This document shows positions 54,672 to 64,000 of a stretch of 64,000 nucleotides of DNA, piece after piece. Source of the DNA: Castanea sativa (taxonomy: Eukaryota; Streptophyta; Magnoliopsida; Fagales; Fagaceae); contig NC_134017.1 of NCBI RefSeq assembly GCF_040712315.1, positions 28,565,273 to 28,629,272 on the forward strand. Reading direction: 5' to 3'. Both the position numbers and the translations under genes were made by a program. A model generated the notes under the pieces. That model was given only the letters and a program-made list of their open reading frames with translations, had not been told where the DNA came from and made no database searches. The first letter of the stretch is position 1. Every line of letters begins with the position of its first letter.

Positions 54672-56370
54672 TACATAAGAGTTTAGCCTTTAGAGCTTTT
54701 GATAAAACCATAATCTTTGGACATTGGCTTTCAAAAACACCGAAATTGGCATTGGCCTTTGGGGCTTCCTTTTGAAAAAGGCTTTTACTACACCCTAATA
54801 GACTATTTTCAAAAGAGAAAAAACGTTTTCGAAAAAAAGGGGTGTGATTTATTTTCATGGGGATTTACTGCTTTCCTCACATGCTTTTTCACTTTCTTCA
54901 CATGCTTTACTACTTTCCTCACATGCTTTACAGCTTTCCTTCACATGCAAACATAGGGTAGCAAAATTTAATTTCTACTACACCTTTATCTACTTTCATA
55001 TATATATATCTACTGTGTTGGGAAAAAATCTTTCCCCTTCATTAAGGATTGCATGACATATACACCCTTTTTTAGTCGAACCCAAGCTTCGCACTACTGG
55101 CGTAGTCACATCTCTTTAGGGATTTCATCACCCATCTGCAGATGCCCAAACACAAACATTAGCAGTGTTACCCATAGTTAGATTAGGGGCTAACTTTGTA
55201 CGCACTTCTGGGTCCATGGGTGGATAGGATTAGCTGAAAAGGCCCTCTCGATCCATCCTACACCACAACTTCCATAAAGGGAGGGGTATGGCAATTGAGT
55301 CCCCCTAGGCTAGGAACAACCTACCAGTTAAGATTTTGCATACATTTGGCCTAGTTATTTCAAACCTGTGAGGACTAGATCAAGCCTGAGCCCATGAGGA
55401 CTAGGAAAAGCCCAAAGAGTGAATATCCAAGCCTAGGAAAGGCCACCCTTGTAGGACTAGAGGTCAGGGGAAAGTGTTTTGTAACAGGTTTGCCCTTTTT
55501 GCTTGCGCCAAAGAAATTGTACTCTACTCCAGGTCCTTTCTATCCTACTTGCACAATATCCATGATTAAATCCCTAGGTAAAGCAACCCCATTGCTTGTA
55601 CATGCTAGATCATACCCCATCCTAAGGGTTTACAACCTTACAAGGGCACTCATGCATACACTAAATGGTTCCATCACCTAATTGTGCAAAGATAAAATCT
55701 GTGGCAAGTAACCAAAACTCCCTAGGAGGAAATGTTGCCAACAAACTGTCAAGAATCCCAAGACATCATCAGTTCAAGAGAGATCCAAATCATCAAAGAG
55801 ATCTAAACTACCAAGATGTCAAGAGTCCTAAGACTCCCTCAAGAGATCCAAAGGTCCAAGAGATCCATGCTGTCCAAGTTACCAAGAGATCTAAATGTCC
55901 AAGAGCTTCCCCGAGAAGTCCACATTATCAAAAGCTGAGCTTTTCCTCGCAATCGTGTTTACCTGTATTATAAAAGGCTCGCTGTCGGAGACGATGAACC
56001 CAGCGTTGCAAAAGAAAATATTGTACAAGCATATAATCAAAAGAGGGTCCATCCCGCATTGCCAAGCATATCATGAAAGTTTGGGTTACTTGCCAATCTT
56101 GTGCATTAATCTTGCATCATTGTAAAAACTCACCATGATAAATACCTGATTAAGGGTGCAAAACCAAATTTTTCTAAAAATAATAGGTGCATGTTAAATA
56201 ACAAGGATGTAAACTAACTTGATTTTGGTGTTGTGTTTCCACATTGTCAAATGCACCCTGTTTCTGTCACATCCCATTCTTTCTTAGGATCAAAAGATTG
56301 CTAAAAAGAAATAGTCTAAGTTACCACCACATCGTGATCCCATCGTCACTAGGTCGCATGTGAGAGAGAT
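54672..56370 (+). other. gypsy-C leader
   Basis: No conserved protein between PBS and gag. It contains short repeats such as TTCACATGCTTTAC (54880-54950) and AGAGATC(C/T)AAA (55780-55900). Confidence 0.55.
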
Positions 56371-57820
56371 GTCTACTAGTGGTACTTCTCCCCATGAGGA
56401 AACCGCTCAGGAAATTACTCTTCTGAAAGAGCAAATGTTAGAATTGACGCATATGGCACAACAGCTGGTTGTAGAAGGAGGAAAAAATTCCTCTGGTCAT
56501 AGTCAAGAAGGTCCCTAAACCGAGAATGAAAATCAGCCCCTACAAGGATAGGATCAGGGCCACAATATACCGCCCCAGGGCAATGACCAAGAAACAAAGC
56601 CTTCTAAGGACAAGAACCCCGAATCTAGGATTGGTCAAGTCAAGAGCCAAGTAGAAACTCTAGCTGAGAAGCTTTGTATCATAGAGGGCTCCAGCGCCCA
56701 TGGAAGTGTTGATTTAGACAGTCTGACCAACTTCCCTCAGGTCATTATGCCTCCTAAGTTCAAGACACCAGAGTTCATCAAGTATGATGGTACTGGAGAC
56801 CCTTGTGCGCACTTGCGCATGTTCTGTAGGAAGATGGCTCCTTATAGGGATAATCACCCTCTACTTTGCCAGATTTTCCCTGATAATTTGACCGGCCCCG
56901 AGGCCACATGGTACGTGAGACTGGAAAAGACCTCTAGCTGGAGGGAAATGGCCAACTCTTTCCTGGAATACTACAGAGGTGGGGAAACTTTCTGAGAATA
57001 TGCCTAGAGGTGGCGAGAGCTAGTGGCATAAATGCAACCCCCCATGATGAAAAATGAGATGATAAAATGGTTCATTGACAACCTCAAGACTCCTTACTAT
57101 GAGAAGATGATCAACACCCAAGTCCCTCATTTTACTAGCCTCAATTTATTGGGAAGCATATTGACGAAGGTATTAGGAGCAAGAAGATTGTGGAGCCTGA
57201 ATCCTTGAGTTTCATGGTTGAACAACAAGTCAAGAAAATGACCGACCACAAGACTAAGGAAGCCAATGTGCACATGGTCGACAATGCATCAGAAAGGCCT
57301 AGGGGTATTACTTCTGCTTTTACAACCCCACCTACTAGACTGTATCAGCAACAGGCTCAGTCTACTCAAGCACTTAATTGAGCCTTTAATCAGAGAAGGA
57401 GGCCAGACCCACCTCGTCCCCACAGGAGGGAAAACCAGAATTACACTCCGTTACTCATGCCCATGGCAAATCTCTATGCTTACCTGCTGAAAAGAAAGCT
57501 AGTAACCCCGATGTTTGCAAGGCCCAAAGAAGGTCCTTTCCCACCCACCTTTGATCCATCCAAGAAATGTGAACACCATTTTGGGGCTGAGAGGCATACC
57601 CTGGAAGAATGCTACTAGTTGAGAGAATGTGTCCAGGATCCCATTAACAACAAGTTGATACAGTTCGATAATACAGCCACTCCAAACATCATCATCAACC
57701 CTTTGCCTCCCCATGAGGAAGGGAATGTAAATGCCATCATCATAGTGGAAGAAAAGGTCCCATATTTCTCCTCATCATTATTCCCATGGAAGGTCATCCT
57801 CTGAGCCTTGGTCCAAAAGA
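56371..57820 (+). pseudogene. gypsy-C gag
   Basis: ATG at 56371 opens MSTSGTSPHEETAQEITLLK, with a heptad-like N-terminus. The Tat-type gag core follows: FIKYDGTGDPCAHLRMFCRK, ATWYVRLEKTSSWREMANSF (56747-56995). A zinc-finger-like KCEHHFGAERHTLEEC (57565-57615) and the conserved LRECVQDPINNKLIQFDN come next. Stops at 56516, 56548, 56993, 57379 and 57617, plus a frameshift near 57170, disable it. Confidence 0.88.
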
Positions 57821-59094
57821 GCCACCTTTATCTTGAAGGTACAAGAACCCCGAGATTTGATTGGGGAACCTGCTCATTTTGTGACAATGGAGACAGGCAT
57901 GCCCTATTTTATTTAAAATGCTCCAAGCATAGGTTCAGAGTCTAGCCGACCGTGGTATTGTCTGGATTGAAAGAGAGGTTGTACGAAGAGATGATTGTAT
58001 GGAAACCAGCCTATGTCCTCTAGCTACCCAGTCACGAACTAGCTACAATGCTATATCAGTTGGGTCAAGGAAAGATTGGGATGAATATCTATAGAAATGC
58101 CTTAGTAAGGCTACTTCAGTACCTCCCTCTTCAGTAGTCATTGAGGAGATCATAGAATCACCTATGGATTCAGGGTCATCAGATTTAGGAAAATGGCAAG
58201 CCCCGCCAACGATCGAGGGATTCATTCCTCTAGCTCTTGCATTACCTGTAGTTGCAGGGCCAGCTTCATCATCAATACAGGAGGAAACCGCCATTGTCCC
58301 TACCATCCAAGGTTTTGATCCTCTTATTCTACCGAGGCCTACCTCAGGAATCTCTAGGGTATCCAACTCAAAGGCCCTTGAAGCCATTCTGCCAAATCTG
58401 GTGGTCATTAATCTGAAGATGTTAGCCTCCAACCAGATTTCCTTTACAGATGATGAGCTACCACCAGAAGGTAGAGAACATACTTTGTACATGCACATTA
58501 TGGTAAAGTGCGACGATATGATCGTCTCCAGAGTACTAACTAACAATGGATCAGCCCTGAATGTTTGCTCAATGTCCACCATAGAGCGTTTGAATATGGA
58601 TACTTCTCTTATCCACCCTACCTCCATGATCATTAGAGCCTTTAATGGCACTCTTCGAGAGGTGCAAGGCAAGATCGAGTTAGCGATTGGAATTGGCCCC
58701 AAGTTTTTTATGGCCAACTTCCAAGTCATCAAGGTGGATTTCCCAAGGCCTCAGTGCCATAGGACATGGGAAGGCTTCTTTGATTGAACTCCCAAACAAC
58801 AAAGGAGGATTCAGTCTAGGCTACGACCCCTCCGATGAAGAACTTTTTCATAGTTCCAGAGGAAAGAAAAGGAAGTGCACTGGCCAAGGGATGTCCATTC
58901 CCCACATTAGGGTCACTTTTCTAGCTCCAGCCGAGGTTATTAGATCAAAAATGGCACAGGAATCATGTGATGATGAATCAAATCTAGCTTGTCTCATCCT
59001 CTTGTGTCTTGAAGAATTCTTAGTGAATGCCATCATATCCCCTAGGGATGATCAGACTCCTACTATCCAGCCTGTGTGCCAGGCGAGACAATAG
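57821..59094 (+). pseudogene. gypsy-C protease and linker
   Basis: After a diverged linker, the frame 58164-58787 holds LYMHIMVKCDDMIVSRVLT followed by NNGSALNVC, the protease active-site region with Asn at the catalytic Asp position (about 58540), so this copy would be inactive. MIIRAFNGTLREVQGKIEL is the flap region. The frame shifts near 58760, where LGKASLIELPNNKGGFSLGY-like sequence continues on another frame to about 59094. Confidence 0.8.
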
Positions 59095-59527
59095 GCCATT
59101 GGACCATCAAGCCTTGCTTTATGGTTGCACCGACTGAGTAAGGAGTATTCCATCATCTTGTGGTTGGGTCCTCCAATTGCCTCAAAGAGTTGGAATAGTA
59201 TATCTAATTTGCTTTGCATGTTTATTTCCTATTTTCTGCATTCCTTGTTTGCATTTTCCCAATTTATTTCCCAAAAAAATAAGAAAAAAATTTCCCTTTT
59301 TATCATTATCAGGCATGAACTTTGTTGTCCCCCTGTCTATAACCCATTAATGAAATTATCCAGCGTATTATTCAAGAAATCCTTGCATTTATCTCTTTAT
59401 TTGCTTTCCTATGAATATGTGTGTGCAAATTATCTTATGTTTCCTTGTATATGTTCCATTCTATAGGATCTATTCTAACTCCTAAGCGGGTACATCGTCG
59501 TGTTGCCATAATGAGGCTATTGATGAC
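59095..59527. other. gypsy-C protease-RT linker, no conserved domain
   Basis: An open frame of 113 codons exists but is T-rich and lacks domain similarity. It may be linker sequence that accumulated indels. Confidence 0.4.
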
Positions 59528-60253
59528 GTGAATGAGATAATAGAGTTGGATCATGATATTGAAGGATTAGAGGATATTGCAAGTTTGCCTCATGATATTT
59601 TGGAAGCTCTAAACAGAGAAAATGAGAGGTCCAAGTCCAACATAGAAGAAACTGAAGTGATTAACCTTGCCGACAAAGGCGGGAATGAAAAACCCGTCAA
59701 GATTGGGGTAAACTTTCCTAAAGATTTGAAACATGAGCTTATAGTGCTACTCAAGGAATTTAGAGAGATCTTTGCTTGGTCCTACCAAGATATGCCAAGG
59801 TTAGATACTGAGATTGTTGTGCACAGAATTCTAGTTAAGCCAGAATGCCCTCCAATGCGGCAAGCCCTTCGAAGGATGAAATCTGAGATCATTTTGAAGA
59901 TCAAGGAGGAAGTAGAAAAACAGTTGAAAGCCGGTTTCCTTACTGTAGTAGCCTACTCAAATTGGGTCGCCAACATTGTTCTTGTGCCTAAGAAAGACAG
60001 GAAAGTGCGAATGTGCATTGATTATAGAGATTTGAACCGGGCCAACCCTAAGGACAATTTCCCATTACCGCATATCGATACATTGATCGATAATACTACT
60101 ACCAACATGTTCTTCTCCTTTATGGATGGATTCTCAGATTATAATCAGATCAAGATGGCCAAGGAAGACAAAGCTAAGATAACATTCACCACTCATTGGG
60201 GAACCTATGCATATGATGTCATGCCGTTCAGCTTAAAGAACGCCGGTGCTACT
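59528..60253 (+). pseudogene. gypsy-C reverse transcriptase, truncated
   Basis: EFREIFAWSYQDMPRLDTEI, ANIVLVPKKDRKVRMCIDYR, PKDNFPLPHIDTLID, FSFMDGFSDYNQIKM and WGTYAYDVMPFSLKNAGAT are RT palm and finger motifs in order. The protein is cut at NAGAT by the solo LTR at 60254. After it, YQQAMVTMFHD (61348-61380) continues the same domain until the next insertion. The catalytic YVDD box is not reached in the window. Confidence 0.92.
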
Positions 60254-61342
60254 CGATAGGCCAAGAATGTATTGACCCCTTGTGATAAATTAACCAATTA
60301 ATTTAGCCAAAGTGAATTAATTAATTCAATTAACATGCAAAACATGTGGTAGCGTAAAAAAAATCACCAATTAAGTGTAGCGAAAAATAAAGTTGACACA
60401 GTGATTTGTTTACGAATGGGGAAAACCTATAAGGAAAAAACCCCACTAGGTGATTTTAAGGTCATCACTCTCGAATATCCACTATTATCACAACAAGCGG
60501 TTACAAGTAAAGGAATCTCAGTACCTTATACCAACTTACAGGTGAACCCTTACCCCAATACACAATTGGACTTGTTCTATAATGATAATCTCTCATTTTC
60601 AATGCATGGCTCCCAGTACATGACTAACCAATCGATGCGCAGATTCCAGTACTTGGCTAACTTCTTTGCACAAATCCAAGTACATGACTAACTAATCAAT
60701 GCGCGAATCCCAGCACGTATCTTACTCCTTTGCACGAATCCAAGTATATGACTAACCCATCAACTTGAAAAGGATGTTGGCTGCAAAGTTCTTCAATTCA
60801 TCAACACGATGAAGATCACGAAGCTCCTTGGTTACAATACCTTATAGCGTACAAAAGCAGCAGCTTCTTCAAGAGAAGGGCAAATTCTGTCTCTGGTCAC
60901 AATTTTGCATGAACAAAACCTTTGCCTCACACTTATGCTACCTTTGACAGCTCTTAAAATAATTCTTATATATGTTTAGGGTTATGAGCAAAGAAAGCCT
61001 AAGCACATACACATGGATATGCATGAAATCAAATCTGAAAACTGATTTTTATAAATCTCAATAAATAGGCTATCTATCAAGCAGTTATCGAGCATCGGGC
61101 TGAAGATCCCTTTTAAACCTTGATAGATGCTATCTGTCGAGCTAGCTGTCGAGTTTTAAAATTCAGCACTTTTTCACTTGTTTCTTAGACAAATTTGCAT
61201 GGCTTCAATACTTGGACTTGAACTCTTGTTCCTTGAAGTATTAAACACATCCTAGATCTACCCAATTACAAGTGTATTTTGTCATAGGATTAGCCATTCT
61301 AAATGACATATGTTCCTAACATGATTCACATATGTCCTAACA
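60254..61342 (-). mobile_element. Solo LTR (family LTR-B) inside gypsy-C RT
   Basis: Flanked by CTACT on both sides (60249-60253 and 61343-61347), a perfect 5-bp duplication. On the minus strand it begins TGTTAGGACATATGTGAATC and ends TTGGCCTATCG (usual final CA changed to CG). A TATATAAG-type box lies near 60965. It is the same family as 62570-64000, which is in the opposite orientation. Frames inside it, such as 60401-60691, are not genes. Confidence 0.88.
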
Positions 61343-61382
61343 CTACTTACCAGCAAGCCATGGTAACCATGTTCCACGATAC

Positions 61383-62563
61383 TGTTAGGATGTATGCCCT
61401 TAAATCCTATTGTATGATGTTGTGTATGACATTATGTATCACTTAATGTTGTAATTAATAAAGTTGTTTTATTATAATCTAAAATAATGGTAACATGAAT
61501 ATTGGACATTATCATATAGTCCATTAGATGCATAGTATGTGATTTATGTGAAAAGTCACAGAAGATATAAATCGCAAGTTCTTTGTAAACTCAGAATTAT
61601 AGTTCGTAGTCGGTGATGAAATTAGGCATTTCCTCTGCAAAGACTATAACATATCAACTAAGAAAATTTGTCTTGATCATGAAAGTGGAGACTTCTAGTT
61701 GGTATGTTGATATCTTTTAAAAGTTAAGACATATTAAACTGGACCGTTGTGAGATTTATTATTCTCCTAACGGCTGTTAAATGAATAACATATCTCACGA
61801 CTTGTATTTACATGAACTCTTAATCCTGAGAGGATAATAGACCTGATCATGAAATGTAGGTTATTTTGATATATCAAGAGTGAGATATAAAGATACAATC
61901 AAAATCTCAGTATGTTGAGCAGCCACATTTAGTGTTGATAGAACATATATTCTCAATATGGAATTCATAGTCTCTAAATGGAGATACAAAATGTTCATTT
62001 GAGATTAGTTTAATGGGTTTGGTTATTTAGAGTGTTAGGCCTAACCACTTTAGTAAGGAGTTACTAAAGTATATATTTATGAAATTGGATTTCATAAATA
62101 TATGGTGAATAACATAAAGGATTAAATCGGGTACTCAATGATTAAGATGTAGTAATTTACAAAGTGGCAATCTATATTCAAGACTTGGTATTACTACGAA
62201 TATTTTATGAAGCGATTGCATGTATAATAAAGTCTTGGGATATAATTTATAAATAAGGCCTAGAGTGCAATTATATTTATATAGTGATATTAAATATAGT
62301 TAATGGTAACTTTGGACTTATCAAGAGTTGACAGAAAAGCCCAATGCCCATTAGAGCTAGTGTCTTATTGGTCTCTTTTGGTCCCACTCCAAACCACACA
62401 CTAAATCCCAATTGGAAATGCTAAAAAAGCTAGCCCAATTAGATAATTAGTTAGATACAAAGGGAGAAACTTACAAAATTTTAAAAATGGTGTGTATGTG
62501 AGTGTGAAACACTCTCTTATTCTCCCTTTGAAAATTGATTGAAAGACCACACTTCTTGGGCGT
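61383..62563 (+). repeat. Third copia-A-type LTR, 3'-truncated
   Basis: Starts TGTTAGGATGTATGCC and follows the copia-A LTRs to about position 1195 of their length (CTTGGGCGT), then stops abruptly next to the LTR-B copy at 62570. It is more diverged from either copia-A LTR than they are from each other, by eye. No copia internal region is attached. Confidence 0.88.
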
Positions 62564-62569
62564 AAAGTG

Positions 62570-64000
62570 TGTTAGGACATATGTGATTGATTGTTAGAAA
62601 CATATGTCAACATTTTATGTAATTGGCTAATCATTTGACAAAACGCACTTTACTTGTAATTGGGTAGATTTAGGATGTGTTTAATACTTCAAGGAACAAG
62701 AGTTCAAGTCCAAGTATTGAAGCCATGCAAGTCTGTCCAAGAGTCAAGCTGAGAAAGTGTTGTTCATTAAAGCTCGACAGCTAGCATCTATTGAGACATG
62801 TAGAGTTGTTGAAGCCTGTTGCTCGACAGATAGGCATCTATCAAGGTTTATGAAAAATAGAATTTCAAATCTGTTTTGACTCCAATTTGTGATTAAGCGT
62901 TTAGGTCTTCTTTTCTCACAACCCTAAATATATATAAGGATTATTTTAAGGGTCGTATTTGGTTACACAGTTGAGAGCAAAATTGCACAAGAGCATAATT
63001 CCACAAGTGTGATTGAAAACCTAGTTTTGCCCTAGTTCTTGAAGAAGTTGATGTGTTTGTATACCGTAGGGTTTTGTGACCAAGCAACTTCACGATCTTC
63101 ATCTATTGAAGAGAAATAGAACTTTGAAGCCAACATCTTCCTCAAGTTGGTGATTGAAGTTGCGTACTGGGATCCACGAATTGGTTAGTCACGTACTAGA
63201 AGCCATGCATCAAAAGGAGAGATTGTCACTACAAAACAAGTCCAATTGGGTATTGCGGTAAGATTTCAACTGTAGGTTGGTATAAGGTACTGGGATTCCT
63301 TTACTTGTAACCGCTTGTTTTGATAATAGTGGATTCTCGGGAGTGGTGACCTTAAAATCACCCGATGGGGTTTTTGCCTTGGAGGTTTTCCCCATTCGTA
63401 AACAAATCACTGTGTCAAATTTATTTTTCACTGCATTTAGTTTGTTGGTGATTTTTTTGTGCTACCACGCGTTTGCATGTTAAATTGGTTAATTAATTAA
63501 ACTTGGCTAATTAATTAAACTCGGTTAATTAATTAAACTTGTCACTACAGAACAAGTCCAATTGGGTATTGGGGTAAGGATTCAACTGTAGGTTGGTATA
63601 AGGTACTGGAATTCCTTTACTTATAACCGCTTATTTTGATAATAGTGGATTCTCGGGAGTGGTGACCTTAAAATCACTCGATGGGGTTTTTGCCTTGGAG
63701 GCTTTCCCCATTCGTAACCAAATCACTGTGTCAAATTTATTTTTCGCTGCATTTAGTTTATTGGTGATTTGTTTGTGCTACCACGCGTTTGCATGTTAAC
63801 TTGGTTAATTAATTAAACTTGGCTAATTAATTAAACTTGTCACTACAAAACAAGTCCAATTGGGTATTGGGGTAAGGGTTCAACTGTAGGTTGGTATAAG
63901 GTACTGGGATTCCTTTACTTGTAACCCCTTGTTTTGATAATAGTGGATTCTTGGGAGTGGCGACCTTAAAATCACCCGATGGAGTTTTTGCCTTGGAAGT
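62570..64000 (+). repeat. LTR-B copy with internal tandem repeats, runs off window
   Basis: TGTTAGGACATATGTGATTG matches the reversed start of the solo LTR at 61342. A TATATATAAG box is at 62928-62937. After about 63223 the LTR's 3' portion is present in three successive copies, the last cut by the window edge. No protein region is in view. Confidence 0.85.
63223..64000 (+). repeat. ~300-bp tandem repeat, three copies
   Basis: GTCACTAC(A)(A/G)AACAAGTCC starts at 63225, 63541 and 63839, periods 316 and 298. The longer period has one extra TTAATTAATTAAACT(C/T)GG unit. The unit includes GGTGACCTTAAAATCAC and TGTGCTACCACGCGTTTGCA. The reversed solo LTR has a single copy. Confidence 0.9.

Larger units (their letters stand above)
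51408..61382 (+). mobile_element. Ty3/gypsy retrotransposon, Tat-like (gypsy-C), partial
   Basis: LTR (51408-54650), PBS (54654), gag, protease and RT follow on the plus strand. After part of the RT the element is interrupted by a solo LTR (60254-61342), resumes for about 40 bp and is cut again at 61383. RNase H, integrase and the 3' LTR are not in the window. Multiple stops show it is defective. The 5' boundary is inferred from TG at 51408 and the end of gypsy-B homology. Confidence 0.8.

Noticed and set aside
60401..60691. 96-codon frame, with a related frame at 63210-63431
   Set aside because: Both are translations of the same LTR-B segment in opposite orientations. The resemblance reflects the repeat, not a gene family.
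61383..62563. Considered as a complete third copia-A element
   Set aside because: Only part of an LTR is present. No copia gag or pol follows it before the next LTR starts.

Overview
The window is nuclear DNA from a dicotyledonous plant, probably woody and TE-rich. The support is one R2R3-MYB gene with the two canonical plant introns, plant-type Ty1/copia and Ty3/gypsy (Tat-lineage) elements, CACTA elements with plant-style subterminal repeats, L1-type LINEs with a C-terminal RNase H, a Mutator transposase gene, and AT-rich spacers. I cannot name the species; a Fagaceae-like tree is only a weak impression.

Layout. 1-6.9 kb: AT-rich spacer holding a terminal-inverted-repeat element with a GC-rich coding-like insert (2071-3316), an AAT/ATT microsatellite, a fold-back MITE (4931-5206) and a duplicated unit with an snRNA-type promoter motif (6069-6383). 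6977-8431 (minus): a three-exon R2R3-MYB gene, the only host gene that looks intact. 8585-16248: a Stowaway-like MITE just upstream of the MYB start codon, split by a 7.3-kb non-autonomous CACTA element (8929-16220, TAG duplication). That element carries a 1.2-kb fold-back of short repeats, a 345-bp tandem array, a captured transit-peptide-like gene start and a minisatellite.

17.25-42.5 kb is one old LINE (plus) broken into four pieces. A Ty1/copia element (17431-25425) sits in its reverse transcriptase. A second CACTA element (25688-39116) sits just downstream in the same domain. Inside that CACTA lies a Ty3/gypsy Tat-lineage element (26474-37252, CCTAG duplication) whose pol runs on the minus strand. 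This gypsy carries a spliced four-exon antisense gene with its own TATA box on the plus strand, and its 3' LTR has been hit by a solo LTR of the same family (ATAAC duplication). A further insert at 40.15-42.18 kb contains a tRNA-derived SINE.

43.3-47.4 kb: a decayed Mutator (MULE) transposase gene (minus) with one recognisable TIR. 48.4-49.45 kb: an internally deleted LINE (minus). 49.6-51.4 kb: remains of a second Tat-type gypsy, with the integrase C-terminus on minus and an antisense plant-mobile-domain gene on plus. 51.4-61.4 kb: a third gypsy (plus) with a 3.2-kb LTR, gag, protease and RT. Its RT is broken by a solo LTR (60254-61342), then by an LTR of the copia family seen at 17 kb, then by another LTR with a ~300-bp tandem repeat running off the window.

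Apart from MYB, every recognisable coding region is a mobile-element gene, and nearly all are interrupted by stops or frameshifts. The most interesting material is the antisense gene carried by two different Tat-type elements, the composite CACTA placed in the MYB promoter, and the nested insertion record with readable target-site duplications.
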